Assembly (NCBI GenBank): GCA_016718275.1
Contig: JADKEA010000010.1
Span: 115,907-179,906 of the forward strand
Reading direction: 5' to 3'
DNA: 64,000 nt
Origin: Candidatus Villigracilis affinis
Lineage (GTDB): Bacteria; Chloroflexota; Anaerolineae; Anaerolineales; Villigracilaceae
In this document: positions 27,969 through 38,529 of the stretch, piece after piece
Numbering within the stretch: the stretch's first letter is position 1
Layout of the letters: each line of letters opens with the position of its first letter
The notes under the pieces: generated by a model
What the model saw: only the letters and a program-made list of their open reading frames with translations
Databases searched by the model: none
What the model was told of the DNA's origin: nothing
Position numbers and translations under genes: made by a program

Positions 27969-29699
27969 CTAGCTGGACATGCCTAATTCCATGGATACCG
28001 GCTCGATCTGCACTAAAACATCAGAACCGCCCAGCGCCTTACTGAGTTCCTGGGCTGTAATCTGTAAAATGGCGTCGAAATGCGTGGATGAACTGATCTT
28101 GGATGAGATGTCCGCTGTGACACGCTCGATATCTGCGCGGTGTTGGGTGGTGCGCAGAAGGGTTGCTGTTTCAATAGCGAGCGAAAGACGTTCAGATACT
28201 GCTTCGGCAATATCCGCATCGTCTTGTGTTAATAAATAATTATTCTTCGAGCGCAGATGCATGATGCCGATCATCTTTCCGCGTAGACGAATTGGGATGG
28301 CCAGGGCCGATGACTTGTCTTCCGTAGTGGAAAGGATCGTCTTATCCTGGGCAAGCGCTTCCTGAATGTGCGAGCCTTCCAGAGGTTTATCTAAAGGCTT
28401 GAGTGATGAATTTACCAATTGATATCCGAGCCCCATTGATTCGGGCTGCATGACCTTCCAGGACTCAATCACTGTATCGCCGAACCTGCTTTGTGATTCT
28501 GCAAAGGCCTTGCGTGCTTCTTCGAGGGTGGTCGTATTATTGATCGCGATCGAGATCTGGTCAGCGAGCGTTGTCAGGGTTTCCACATCGTTTTGACCAA
28601 AGGCATTCGCCTCAGTACTTTGAACGTCGAGCGCGCCAATGATCTTTCCGGCGTAGCGAAGCGGCAGGGCGATCTCGGAACGGGTGTTGGGCATATCGGG
28701 GTTATCGAAAAAGACAGCGTCTGTTCCCACGTCCAATGCGATGCGGGGCTGGCCGGTTGCTGTTACAAAACCGACAATGCCGGTCTGCCCGACCTGCAGC
28801 TTGTGTCCACGATCGAGCATTCTTCTTCCGCCTTCGCTGTTGGCGGCGCGAAGGACTGCATATTCGCCTTCGTCGTCCAGGAGGAAGATGCCGGTGTGAT
28901 AAAAACCGAATTGTTCGCTGATCACCTGGGCAATTCGTGGAATCAGTAATTCCAGATCCTGAATGGATGAAACAACGCGTACGACCTGCGCAATGGCTTC
29001 AAATTGCTTGGCGCGCCGTTCGTTGTTACGGTTTGCAAAATCCAACTCGGCTGTGCGCTGACTAACGCGTTCTTCAAGTTGGGATCTTAATTCATTCAAC
29101 TCTGCGTTTTCAAGTTTTTGGATCTGCTCGCTTTTTCGCGCCCTGCTGATACTTTCGTTCAGACGGGCAATAAGCAATTGAACGATCCCGGCGCAGCCCA
29201 TTAAGAGTACGGGAAGAATGATCGCATCGTCAAGGCCTACAGGCACATTGACGATATCACCTCGTAAATTGACCACGCCTACAAAGATCACAGCAACGAT
29301 GGCAACAGGAGCGGTCAGATAAATAGACCGCTTTCCCAAAAGGATCGCGGAAATCACAAGGACGATGGGCATGCCCACCATGGATGCGTTCTTGAGGCCA
29401 TTGGTGTTTAGAGAGATGATCGTGACCGCCGCGATCAATGCGAACGGGACAACTGCTTTTGCCATTCCGACTTTTCCGCGAAATAGAAGGACCAGCGAAA
29501 TGACCTCGAGCACCAGTGTGATGGTCAGCGTGATAAAAGCGGGCGGGTTTCGAGATCCCTCGCCTATGAAACCCGTGACGAGGGGGAGGAGCGCGATATT
29601 TACAAGCAATACGAAAACGACAATGTTTCGTACCAGCCTGATGAATGACGGATCGTTATCTTCTTCATCTCTAAAATAAGCGAACATTTTTGAAAGCAT
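27969..29699 (-). CDS. array sensor 10: short membrane GAF protein, no Cache or output domain
   Basis: The 576-residue protein has a cytoplasmic start (FRDEEDNDPSFIRLVRN) and about six helices (25-190). A coiled coil follows (about 190-250, LEERVSQRTAELDFANRNNE), then the GAF (255-400; EQFGFYHTGIFLLDDEGEYA, PRIALDVGTDAVFFDNPDMP). The linker, half GAF (LAIPIRLRGKMIGIMHLRS) and tail (ERVTADISSKISSSTHF) end it. It belongs to the short class with no extracytoplasmic domain, so its signal may be a membrane property or a cytoplasmic GAF ligand. Its N-terminus is most like that of sensor 8. Confidence 0.87.
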   Translation of the reverse strand: MLSKMFAYFRDEEDNDPSFIRLVRNIVVFVLLVNIALLPLVTGFIGEGSRNPPAFITLTITLVLEVISLVLLFRGKVGMAKAVVPFALIAAVTIISLNTNGLKNASMVGMPIVLVISAILLGKRSIYLTAPVAIVAVIFVGVVNLRGDIVNVPVGLDDAIILPVLLMGCAGIVQLLIARLNESISRARKSEQIQKLENAELNELRSQLEERVSQRTAELDFANRNNERRAKQFEAIAQVVRVVSSIQDLELLIPRIAQVISEQFGFYHTGIFLLDDEGEYAVLRAANSEGGRRMLDRGHKLQVGQTGIVGFVTATGQPRIALDVGTDAVFFDNPDMPNTRSEIALPLRYAGKIIGALDVQSTEANAFGQNDVETLTTLADQISIAINNTTTLEEARKAFAESQSRFGDTVIESWKVMQPESMGLGYQLVNSSLKPLDKPLEGSHIQEALAQDKTILSTTEDKSSALAIPIRLRGKMIGIMHLRSKNNYLLTQDDADIAEAVSERLSLAIETATLLRTTQHRADIERVTADISSKISSSTHFDAILQITAQELSKALGGSDVLVQIEPVSMELGMSS

Positions 29700-29716
29700 A
29701 TCGTTCTCCTGAGCCT

Positions 29717-32689
29717 TTACTTTTGCTCTGGTTGTTCAGGGGATATTTGAATGGCGATATCTGTAAATGGAAGTGTGTTTCCCAATTCCTGAATTGAAGT
29801 TTGCAGGATGCTCTCGATGTTGACCAAACCACCGATCCTGGCTGTGATCTGCCCAATGGCACGTTCCTTCGCGGCTCGTTTTTGTGCCTCCTGCAGCAGG
29901 CGGGCGTTTTCAATGGCGAGGGCAGTACGTTCTGCTGTTGCCTGTGCCATGGCGATCTCATCGTCTGTCCAGGTGCGGTCAGGGTTGGTTGCATTTAGTT
30001 TAAGCGTTCCAATTTTTGTGCCGCGCAGGATAAGCGGGACGGTGTAAGTGTTGTTGCTTGGAATGCCCGAGAATTTAATATCCTTCGCGTCGATACCGTC
30101 AAACACATACCCATTCGCAGGCTGGTCTGCAAAGAAGCGTCCCCATTGTTGTTCACTCATTTGCATCGAGGCGGCTTCCGCCTGGTTGAGTGCTTCACGG
30201 CTCTTCTGATAAGAACGAGCATTTTGAATGGCGATACTTACCTGGTCAGCAAGCGTGGATAAAATGCTGACATCTTCCTGAGAGAAGGCGTTCGTTTCTG
30301 TGCTTTGTACATCCAATGCGCCGATGACTTCCATACCGATGAGGAGGGGGAGGGCAATTTCGGAGTGGGTTTCTGGAAGGTCGGGATTGTTGAAGAAAGC
30401 CGCATCCATTCCGACGTCAAGAGCGACGCGGGGCTGCCCGGAGTTGGTCACAAAGCCCACGATGCCGGTCCCTCCGACCAGTAGCCGGTGGTTGCGGTTC
30501 AGCATCCTTTTTCCGCCTTCGCTGTTTGCGGCAGCAAGGATTGCATATTCCCTGTGAGAATCCAACAGGAAGATGCCTACATGATAGAAACCGAATTGAT
30601 CGGAGATTGTATCGGCGATTTGTGGAAGGAGTGCTTCCAATGTTTGAGCAGAACTGATGGTACGAGCTACGCGGGCGATGGCTTCGAACTGACCAGCACG
30701 GCGTGCGATACTTGCATTTGCGTTTTCGATTTCGCTGGTACGCTCGGTAATCCTTTGCTCAAGACCGAGAAGCGTGTTATTTAGTATCTCTGCCATGCTG
30801 TTGAAAGATCGGGCGAGGACGCCGGTTTCATCCTCGGTTTCCACATTGGCACGGGCAGAGAAATCGCCCGAGGCGATCGTTTCCGCTGTTTGTGTTAGGC
30901 GGACGAGCGGGCGTGTGATCAACTGTCCGATCCATAGGCTTATGATAATTGCACCGATGAGCAGCAGGATCAAAATGATGGCAACGCCCTGCAATGCTGA
31001 TTGGATGGTCTGTTCGATCTCGCTCCTTGAAGCGATTAACTCGCCTGTAAATTCGGATTCAGGGGCAACGATACCCAGGCGATAATTTGGCGTTACCACA
31101 GGTGAAAAAATGAAAAACGAATTGGAGTTGTTTACTTCGATCGTTGCTACACCAGTTTCACCGTTGATCATCCTTGCGGTTGCTTCCTGAAGATCGAAGG
31201 GTCCCTTTGCGAGGACCGATAATTCGCGGGCGGAATTTGAGGATACTTCCTCCGGCGATAATCTGTACATTGAATAGGCTTGCGGTGGCATGGCCAGGAT
31301 ATGACCGGCTTTATCCACAAGAAATGCGTACCCCGTATCTCCAACCTGGACATTGGCGATGGTTCGGGCAATTTGCTCAAGCTGTACATCGAGTCCCATC
31401 ACTCCCAGAAATGTGTCGTTGGAATATACCGGGATGGAGAGCGTGGTAACGAGTCCGTTGCCTGCCGGGTCCTGATAAGTATCTGTCCAGCGAGGTTCGC
31501 GTGATTGATTGTTTTCCGGGGTCGCGATGGTGTAGAAGTCTTCCTTGGTTGCATCAAAGTCGGCAGGCACATTTTGCGCAAGACTAATGTTTGGATAGTA
31601 GGTTGTGGTACCTGATTTTCCGATATAGTAGACGGCGACCGCGCCCGGGTGCGTTTTTAGGAAATTCGGCGCGAAGAAATCCAGATAGGCTGTAGTGTTC
31701 AGTTCGTTGTAAATGGCTTCATCAACCAAAATTGTTGATGGAATAAAAATTGAAGCAACGTCTGTGGCGGAATTCCCGTACTGTCCACTGGGAAATTGAG
31801 AGATACGGGTTTCTGCGTTCCAGTATGGGCTTTCGACAAAAACGGCACTCTGCTGCTCAAGGCTTGCGCGGTAATTCGCCAGCGCAACAAGATCATTCAA
31901 CATCCCTTCAAAGAATGAATTTGCGAGATCTGCCTGGTCGCGTGCGACCCCGACAAGCTGGTTTTGGATATTCTCTGTGGATGCGGCTTCGTACCTGTCT
32001 GTAAGTATGTTGACGATCGTTCCAGTTCGATTTGCAGCAAACCAGGTCAATGCGGTGACAATCGCACTGCCAGTAATCAGGATACTGATGGTGATCTTGA
32101 TGCGCAGGCTGAAGCGATTAAAGTGGCGGGCAGTGAAGACAGCAAAGAATATTGCAAAGCCAATTACGATAAATACAGTACTTCTTTCCAGATCAGGAAC
32201 TCGAACTCTTGCTTCGCCAAGGATAAGATAGTCGAGAATGAGGATTGTCGAGCCGGATAACAACCCGACGATTAATCCTGATGCAGCATAGCGGGTAGGC
32301 ATTGCCAAGCCGGTAATGGATACCGCAAGAATGAACATAGACAAGGCCAACAGAAGTCCAAGGCCTTGAATGAAGAAAGGTATGGCAACAAAGGTGATCG
32401 TGAAATTTGTGATCACGATCATCATAGCCAGGCTTGATCTGTTACGCCGAATCAAAAAGAGGGCGGCGACGGCTCCGAAACTGGCAATGAACATGATCGC
32501 AGCAACGGTTAATATCTGCCATGAACCGACCTGTAATCCGTAATATGCAAATAACCCAACGCTTGGGATCGCAGCAATAATGAGCATAATGCTGATGCTA
32601 TAAGCATTACGCACAAGCGTTTTATCCACCGTCTGCGGAATTGACGTGCGGATATTGGGTGAGTTTGTTGGATTGATACCGTTATTCAT
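29717..32689 (-). CDS. array sensor 9: membrane dCache-HAMP-GAF protein, no output domain
   Basis: I start at the ATG at 32689, preceded by GGAAGCG; a TTG at 32707 is less likely. The product is about 990 residues: six to seven helices, then a double Cache domain with the typical second-strand signature (REPRWTDTYQDPAGNGLVTT, then IPVYSNDTFLGVMGLDVQLE). A helix (ILILLLIGAIIISLWIG), HAMP, GAF (PRVALDVGMDAAFFNNPDLP), half GAF (YTVPLILRGTKIGTLKLNAT) and tail (ERAIGQITARIGGLV) follow. The start overlaps the stop of sensor 8 by 8 bases, implying coupled translation. Its Cache domain is one of the best conserved in the array. Confidence 0.87.
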   Translation of the reverse strand: MNNGINPTNSPNIRTSIPQTVDKTLVRNAYSISIMLIIAAIPSVGLFAYYGLQVGSWQILTVAAIMFIASFGAVAALFLIRRNRSSLAMMIVITNFTITFVAIPFFIQGLGLLLALSMFILAVSITGLAMPTRYAASGLIVGLLSGSTILILDYLILGEARVRVPDLERSTVFIVIGFAIFFAVFTARHFNRFSLRIKITISILITGSAIVTALTWFAANRTGTIVNILTDRYEAASTENIQNQLVGVARDQADLANSFFEGMLNDLVALANYRASLEQQSAVFVESPYWNAETRISQFPSGQYGNSATDVASIFIPSTILVDEAIYNELNTTAYLDFFAPNFLKTHPGAVAVYYIGKSGTTTYYPNISLAQNVPADFDATKEDFYTIATPENNQSREPRWTDTYQDPAGNGLVTTLSIPVYSNDTFLGVMGLDVQLEQIARTIANVQVGDTGYAFLVDKAGHILAMPPQAYSMYRLSPEEVSSNSARELSVLAKGPFDLQEATARMINGETGVATIEVNNSNSFFIFSPVVTPNYRLGIVAPESEFTGELIASRSEIEQTIQSALQGVAIILILLLIGAIIISLWIGQLITRPLVRLTQTAETIASGDFSARANVETEDETGVLARSFNSMAEILNNTLLGLEQRITERTSEIENANASIARRAGQFEAIARVARTISSAQTLEALLPQIADTISDQFGFYHVGIFLLDSHREYAILAAANSEGGKRMLNRNHRLLVGGTGIVGFVTNSGQPRVALDVGMDAAFFNNPDLPETHSEIALPLLIGMEVIGALDVQSTETNAFSQEDVSILSTLADQVSIAIQNARSYQKSREALNQAEAASMQMSEQQWGRFFADQPANGYVFDGIDAKDIKFSGIPSNNTYTVPLILRGTKIGTLKLNATNPDRTWTDDEIAMAQATAERTALAIENARLLQEAQKRAAKERAIGQITARIGGLVNIESILQTSIQELGNTLPFTDIAIQISPEQPEQK

Positions 32690-34409
32690 TTTCGCTTCCA
32701 ATCTCAACCGATATCTGGGCGCCGCTAATCTGACTGCCCAATTCCCGAACAGCCGTTTTCAAGATCGTTTCGATCTCGGTCCCTGCCCCGATCTTCGAGG
32801 ATATTTGTCCAATGGTCTGTTCACGCAATGCGCGCCTCTGCGATTCTTCAAGCAATGTTGAGTTTTCCAGCGCCAGAACCACACGTTCCGCGGCTGCACG
32901 CACGATGTCTGCTTCGTCTTCTCCCAATTCCAGGTCCGCAGGCATTTTTACATGGATCACGCCAATGGTCTCGTTGCGAAGCGTCAGCGGTACTGCAAGT
33001 ATGCTCCCACTGGTGCCATCACGATTTTCTGATTGAGTAATGACGGTTTCTCCGCTTTCCAGGGCGGTTCGTATCTCATTGGATGTGATCGGTTTTTCAA
33101 GCAGCATGGGTGTTGAGCCTGCAAAACGGTAACCCAGCTTGGTCTCTGAGCGGATGTTTGTCTGCCAAGCCTGCTTGATCACAGTGCCGTAAAGAATCTG
33201 GCTTTCCGCCAGAGCTGCTTGTGTCTCTTCGTAAATGCGCGTATTCTGAATGGCGATGGCGGTTTGGTCAGCCAGAATGGATAGAATATTGATGGCGATG
33301 TCATCGAATGCATTCAGGCTTTCGCTGTGCATGTCAATAACGCCAATGATGGTGTTCTCGATTCTCATTGGGAGGACAAGTTCCGATTGGGTATCCACGA
33401 AGTCCACGACGTCAGAAGAGTAGTTAAAACTTTGCTTGCCATCCTGCGAGACACGTAATGTGCCTGTTCGTGCAACCGAGGGGATAAGACCCGTCTGGCT
33501 GATCTTGATCTGAAGTCCGTCAGCCAGCAGCCGCTTTCCAATTTCACTGTTGGCGGCGGTCAGGATGGTGTATTCCTGTGTGTCGTCGTTTAGGAATATG
33601 CCCACATGGTAATAATTGAATTTGTTGCTGATTACTTCGGTTATCGCAGGAAGAAGTTTGTTGATATCGCGGAAACTGGCAACCGTGCGTGCAAGTTGCG
33701 CAGCGGCTTCAAAGTTTGCAGCACGCCGCTCATTGAATGTATTTGCTTCATTCAATTCCCTTGTTCGTTCCAGAATCCGATTCTCAAGGTTGGCTTGTAA
33801 GGATAAGAGTTCCTTGTTGGCGTCAACTTGCATGGCTTCATTTTTTCGAGCCTCCTCTGCGCTTTCATTCAGCCGTATTATGAGGAGCTGTAGTAGCGCC
33901 GAAATGGCAATTACCAGAACTCCAGCGATTAAGGCATCAGCGGCGTCGGTCTTTTGGGCCATGTCAGATTTTGTAATACCTGTGATATCTGCAAATGCCA
34001 CAATTTCCACGCATATGACGGCGATGGGTGTGGTGATGAGAATCGACCTCTTTCTAAGCAGCAACGCGCCAACCACAATGACAGTGGGAAAGCCCAGCAT
34101 TGAAAGATCGTGCAAGCCGTTGGCGTTGATGGCTGAATAGGTAACGGCGATAAACAGCGCCAGCGGAACGACTAACTTGGCAAGAAGGGGATTTCCGCGC
34201 AAAACAAATGCTAATGAGATGATCTCCAAAACAAGAGTTGTTGATAAGGCAATGCTTGATGCCGTATTTTGGGAATTGTCAAATATCAAACCGGTTATCA
34301 ACAGCAGGATTATCAGGTTTGCGATAATTGTAAAAATGAGGATATTCCTCGTCATTCGTACAAATGACGGGTTTGTATCTTCGGGATCTGAGAACCAGTT
34401 GTTTAACAT
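32682..34409 (-). CDS. array sensor 8: short membrane GAF protein, no output domain
   Basis: The 575-residue protein begins MLNNWFSDPEDTNPSFVRMT, close to sensor 10, and has about six helices and a coiled coil (LENRILERTRELNEANTFNE). Its GAF departs from the array consensus: where most paralogues have PRIALDVG.DA.FF.NPDLP it reads LRVSQDGKQSFNYSSDVVDF. The ligand- or partner-facing loop has therefore changed. Half GAF (LAVPLTLRNETIGVIHVKMP) and tail (EQTIGQISSKIGAGTEIETI) are intact. It is flanked by an 8-base overlap and an 18-base gap within the operon. Confidence 0.87.
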   Translation of the reverse strand: MLNNWFSDPEDTNPSFVRMTRNILIFTIIANLIILLLITGLIFDNSQNTASSIALSTTLVLEIISLAFVLRGNPLLAKLVVPLALFIAVTYSAINANGLHDLSMLGFPTVIVVGALLLRKRSILITTPIAVICVEIVAFADITGITKSDMAQKTDAADALIAGVLVIAISALLQLLIIRLNESAEEARKNEAMQVDANKELLSLQANLENRILERTRELNEANTFNERRAANFEAAAQLARTVASFRDINKLLPAITEVISNKFNYYHVGIFLNDDTQEYTILTAANSEIGKRLLADGLQIKISQTGLIPSVARTGTLRVSQDGKQSFNYSSDVVDFVDTQSELVLPMRIENTIIGVIDMHSESLNAFDDIAINILSILADQTAIAIQNTRIYEETQAALAESQILYGTVIKQAWQTNIRSETKLGYRFAGSTPMLLEKPITSNEIRTALESGETVITQSENRDGTSGSILAVPLTLRNETIGVIHVKMPADLELGEDEADIVRAAAERVVLALENSTLLEESQRRALREQTIGQISSKIGAGTEIETILKTAVRELGSQISGAQISVEIGSENE

Positions 34410-34427
34410 GAAATGGCTGTTCTCCGC

Positions 34428-36149
34428 TTACCTGTCTTGATCGTTCTTCTTTTGCAATTGAATAATTACTTCAGCGCCAGGCATGACACGTCCAATTTCT
34501 GCTGCTGCCGCTTGCAGAATATTGTCGCGGTTGGTGAAGGAACTTACTTTGGATGAAATCTCGCCGATAACACGTTCTTTTTCGGCGATCTTGCGGCTTT
34601 CCGCAAGGAGACGTGCATTATCAATGGACAAGGCGGCGCGTTCCATGATCGCATTGATGATATCCATTTCGTCTGGAGACCATTCGCGGTCGCCGTCTGT
34701 TTTAATATTCAGGAGCCCCACCACCTCTCCACGCAACTTCATTGGGATGGTCATATGTGTGTTTTGATCGTCCTGGTCGGCTTTCTTTTGGAAAATGTCC
34801 CCGGAATGGGTGACTTCCTGAGAACCGGGTAATTCTACAGGCTCAAAAAGGAGATTTGCCTTTACACCTTGTTTGCGAATTCCCGAAAGCTTTTGTGCAC
34901 GGGTGAATTTTGCCCAACCTGTTTGAATGTTGCGGCGGTATAACAGGTCTGATTCCAAAAGTGCCTTTTGAGTTTCTTCATAAAGGCGGGCGTTGGTTAT
35001 GGCAACAGAAACCTGGTCTGTCAGCGTTGTGAGGATCTGAATATCATCCTGACTAAATGCGTTCACCTCGACACTTTGGACATCGAGAACGCCGATCAAT
35101 TGCTGGCGGCTGCTGAAAAGCGGAAGAGCCATTTCGGAGCGTGTCTCCGGGAGGTCGGGATTGTTGAAGAAATTGGCATCCATTCCAACGTCAAAGGCGA
35201 TACGCGGTTTCCCGTTTTCTGCCACCGTTCCGACAATGCCGATCTGGCCCACACGTAGCTTGTGACCCCGATCAAGCATCTTTTGTCCGCCCTTGCTGTT
35301 CGTTGCGGAAAGCACAGCAAATTCGTTATTCGAATCAAGCAGAAAGATACCAACATGATAAAAATCAAACTGCTGGCTGATCACCTGAGTAATTTGCGGA
35401 AGCAGATCCTGTAAATTCTGAGTGGATATGATGGCGCGGGTTACCTGTGCGATTGCTTGAAACATGTGCGCGCGATGTTCATTGACGCGATTGGCAATAT
35501 CAAGCTCGGTTGTACGGGCTTGCACCAGGTTTTCAAGATTGGAACTGAATTCCTGTAATTTCTGGTTGCGTTCAATGACTTCCTTTTCACTGATCTGGGC
35601 ACGCTCTCCGCTTTCACTCAACAAATTGATAAGTGCCCTTTGGATAAATGCGATCGCGAGAACCACGATGGATATCGCTACAGGCGAAATGGGCAATGTC
35701 AATGAGCTGGTCGGAGAGACAATAATTCCACGTATCTCTGCAAACCCAATCCCCATGACAGCAAGAATGATCAGGAAAGTGAATGCAAATGCGCCGCGTT
35801 GCCCAAGAGTGAGGCTGGCGAGACTTATCACCACGGCATAAGCCAGAAGATTGATGTCATGAAGGCCATATCCTGGCGGAAAGGCGATAATGTAAGTAAT
35901 GACAACAAACAACGAACTAGGTAGAATGACTTGTGCCGGTATAAGATTACCGCGTGTCAAAAATACATAACTAACCACTGCGAGCAATAACAATGAGCCA
36001 ATGGGAATAATATAAGCCCAGCCAAAACCGGCAAATGCAGAAGCAGCCAAAGCCGCTACATCTGCAATGATCGAAATGATCAGAAGGTTTTTTATTAGTT
36101 TGGCGCTTGAATTACCTTCGCCAGAATTGGAAAATTGTGCTGCTCTCAT
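34428..36149 (-). CDS. array sensor 7: short membrane GAF protein, no output domain
   Basis: The start at 36149 (MRAAQFSNSGEGNSSAKLIK) has GGTGA seven bases upstream. It also gives the 573-residue length of the other short members; longer frames from 36182 or 36266 would run into the upstream gene. Six helices (about 20-190), a coiled coil (LENLVQARTTELDIANRVNE), GAF (EQ-type QQFDFYHVGIFLLDSNNEFA; PRIAFDVGMDANFFNNPDLP), half GAF (MTIPMKLRGEVVGLLNIKTD) and tail (ERVIGEISSKVSSFTNRDNI) follow. It lies 10 bases after the stop of sensor 6. Confidence 0.86.
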   Translation of the reverse strand: MRAAQFSNSGEGNSSAKLIKNLLIISIIADVAALAASAFAGFGWAYIIPIGSLLLLAVVSYVFLTRGNLIPAQVILPSSLFVVITYIIAFPPGYGLHDINLLAYAVVISLASLTLGQRGAFAFTFLIILAVMGIGFAEIRGIIVSPTSSLTLPISPVAISIVVLAIAFIQRALINLLSESGERAQISEKEVIERNQKLQEFSSNLENLVQARTTELDIANRVNEHRAHMFQAIAQVTRAIISTQNLQDLLPQITQVISQQFDFYHVGIFLLDSNNEFAVLSATNSKGGQKMLDRGHKLRVGQIGIVGTVAENGKPRIAFDVGMDANFFNNPDLPETRSEMALPLFSSRQQLIGVLDVQSVEVNAFSQDDIQILTTLTDQVSVAITNARLYEETQKALLESDLLYRRNIQTGWAKFTRAQKLSGIRKQGVKANLLFEPVELPGSQEVTHSGDIFQKKADQDDQNTHMTIPMKLRGEVVGLLNIKTDGDREWSPDEMDIINAIMERAALSIDNARLLAESRKIAEKERVIGEISSKVSSFTNRDNILQAAAAEIGRVMPGAEVIIQLQKKNDQDR

Positions 36150-36159
36150 GATTTCACCG

Positions 36160-38487
36160 TTATTGTTCAGGCTTTGCGTCATTATCTGATTGGAATTGCA
36201 GGGTAATCTCAGACCCGCCTGCAATCCTTTCCAGCTCTTCAGCCGTGGCTTGTAGAATATTCTCAACGCTCAGCGCGGCACCGATTCGCGATGTAGCTTC
36301 GAAGATGGCGCGCTCTTTTGTGGCTCGTCGTTGACTCTCTTCCAGAAGACGCGCATTTTCAAGTGTTAGCGCAGCACGATTTGCCGCGGCCTGTGCAACG
36401 GCAATGTCCTCTTCCGTCCAAACGTGGTTTGGATTCTCCTGTTCGAGGCCGATTACGCCGATGACCTGATTAAGCACCATTAATGGGATCATGAGGGTGT
36501 TTTTTGCATTCTTGCTGTCGGCGTTCTGCATGTAGGCGATCGGCTTTCCGTTATTCAGTTGTGCCATGATGTCGGCAGGAAGATCCTGTGGAACAGCCTT
36601 GATTTGCAGACCATCGTATTCATATGCAGAATATTTTTGCTGATCTACGATCGCGCGCCAGATCTGTTGCGTTTGTGAACGATTTGTACTGGTTAAAGCT
36701 GCCAGGTTCTCTTCCACTTGCTGTGCCAATTGCGCATTTTCGATCGCAGCGGCGAGTTGATCTGCAAGGATTTGGAATGTCTGGATGTCGCGTTCATCAA
36801 AGGCGGTAGGAATATCAACCTGAATATCCAATGCGCCGATCGTGATATTGTGATTGCGCAACGGAAGCACGATCTCTGAGCGTGTGTTTGGCAAAAATGG
36901 ATTCTCGAAATGTACGGCATCATGACCCACATCGAGCGCGATATACGCCTGACCTGTTCCGGTCACGTTTCCGACCAGCCCTGTCTGGCCTACTCGTAAT
37001 TTGTATTTTCTCTCCAATAGCTTTTCAGCGGCGACACTGCTGGCTGCGCGCAAAATGGCATATTCGCCGCGTTCGTCCACAAGGAAAATGCCGACATGGT
37101 AGAAATTGAACTTTTCGCGGATCAAGCTTGTGGAAACGTTGAGAAGGGTATCCATATCTCGGATGATGGCGATTTCGCGGGCTACATCTGCGATGGCTTC
37201 CATTTCGAGGTTTCTCTTTTGAATGTCGGCGGTGCGTTCAAAGATACGTTCCTCCAGACCTGAAAGGCTGGATTGAAGCTGGTCGGTCATGGAATTGAAC
37301 GCTGAAGCCAATGAGCCGATTTCATCAGAGGTATTTACTTCCGCGCGGGCATTTAAATCACCTTGTGAGATGGCGTTTGCTGTTTTCGTAAGTGCAATGA
37401 TCGGATCGGTCAAATTTCTGGCGACCAGAGTTGTAATGATGGAGATCAGGATCAATGCGCCTGTGACCAGCCCCACATTTGCCCGTGTTTGACTCTGGAC
37501 ATCTGCAAGGAACAACGAAGTGGGGCGGCTATAAGCAACGACCCACGGACGAGTTTTCATGGCTGCGATCGCAATGGTGTCGTCGCCGGGAATGTTGGGT
37601 GTGATATCGACCCTGAAGAAAGGTTCATTTACGGCATTGTCGAGCGCATCTTCGAACTCAAAGAAATTCGTGGATAATTCTTCGCGAGGCAGGTCTGGAA
37701 ACCGTCTGGCTTCGATAGCGAGTAAATAGTCAACTTGAGTCAGCGGGGCGACCGATTTTTGGATAAGGCTTGGATTTCGGCTGTCTGCAAGGCGGATGTA
37801 GACCTGATCCAAAAGCAACACCAAGGCATTGGCTGAGGTTTTCGAGCTGTCTACAACGATACTTTGCAGAATGCTCGAATCGTATTTCACCCGTAGAATT
37901 CCAAGGTAACTGCCGTTCGACCCCAGCACTCGGTTGGCGAATGTTATGGCAGTGACTCCGCTTTCGTCGTAGACGACTTCGGTAATGATCGGTTCGGTGC
38001 TGAAACGGACCTGTGGAAAATAGGCCTCGTCGGATTCGTTTTTATCAGCGCGTTGGGGGGCTGAATCTAAAAGGATGTTCCCCTCCACATCCACAAGCGC
38101 GTAGGAGATGATATTGACTTCGTCTTTTGTACTCAATTTGTTCAGCAGCCCTTGGGCGCGGAATTGCTCCGGTCTGCCTGTGATGCGCTGTGAGATCGGC
38201 AGGGATAAATACTCCGTGAAGACCGATATCTGCGATTCAATTTCGATTGAATTTAACGTAGTTAGGAGGAAGGTATCGAGGCTGTTGGCGGTCTGCTCTG
38301 CGCTGGATCTTAGGGAGGTCTTGGCGCTGTTCGTTAATGCTTCCTGAGTTTGAATGGTATCGCGGACGGCTATGATGATCAGCGGCACAAGGGCGATCAG
38401 CAACACAAAGAGCACCAGACGCGTTTGAAGCGAAAGGGTGGTGTTTCTTCTTGCTGAAGCGTTTTGTGTTGTTGTGCTCTGACTCAT
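36160..38487 (-). CDS. array sensor 6: Cache-HAMP-GAF protein with single N-terminal anchor
   Basis: Unlike sensors 9 and 11-13, this 775-residue protein has only one N-terminal helix (about 25-45). It is followed by a Cache region (to about 340, with ALVDVEGNILLDSAPQRADK and LGSNGSYLGILRVKYDSSIL), a second helix, HAMP (TRANVGLVTGALILISIITT before it) and the GAF. The GAF has PYIALDVG-like YIALDVGHDAVHFENPFLPN, histidine replacing the first F of FF. Half GAF (LMIPLMVLNQVIGVIGLEQE) and tail (ERAIFEATSRIGAALSVENI) end it. This is the classic chemoreceptor-like topology joined to the array cytoplasmic module. Confidence 0.87.
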   Translation of the reverse strand: MSQSTTTQNASARRNTTLSLQTRLVLFVLLIALVPLIIIAVRDTIQTQEALTNSAKTSLRSSAEQTANSLDTFLLTTLNSIEIESQISVFTEYLSLPISQRITGRPEQFRAQGLLNKLSTKDEVNIISYALVDVEGNILLDSAPQRADKNESDEAYFPQVRFSTEPIITEVVYDESGVTAITFANRVLGSNGSYLGILRVKYDSSILQSIVVDSSKTSANALVLLLDQVYIRLADSRNPSLIQKSVAPLTQVDYLLAIEARRFPDLPREELSTNFFEFEDALDNAVNEPFFRVDITPNIPGDDTIAIAAMKTRPWVVAYSRPTSLFLADVQSQTRANVGLVTGALILISIITTLVARNLTDPIIALTKTANAISQGDLNARAEVNTSDEIGSLASAFNSMTDQLQSSLSGLEERIFERTADIQKRNLEMEAIADVAREIAIIRDMDTLLNVSTSLIREKFNFYHVGIFLVDERGEYAILRAASSVAAEKLLERKYKLRVGQTGLVGNVTGTGQAYIALDVGHDAVHFENPFLPNTRSEIVLPLRNHNITIGALDIQVDIPTAFDERDIQTFQILADQLAAAIENAQLAQQVEENLAALTSTNRSQTQQIWRAIVDQQKYSAYEYDGLQIKAVPQDLPADIMAQLNNGKPIAYMQNADSKNAKNTLMIPLMVLNQVIGVIGLEQENPNHVWTEEDIAVAQAAANRAALTLENARLLEESQRRATKERAIFEATSRIGAALSVENILQATAEELERIAGGSEITLQFQSDNDAKPEQ

Positions 38488-38529
38488 ATCAACCTTTGGT
38501 TTGATCGGTTTGAAATTAAAGTGGTCTCG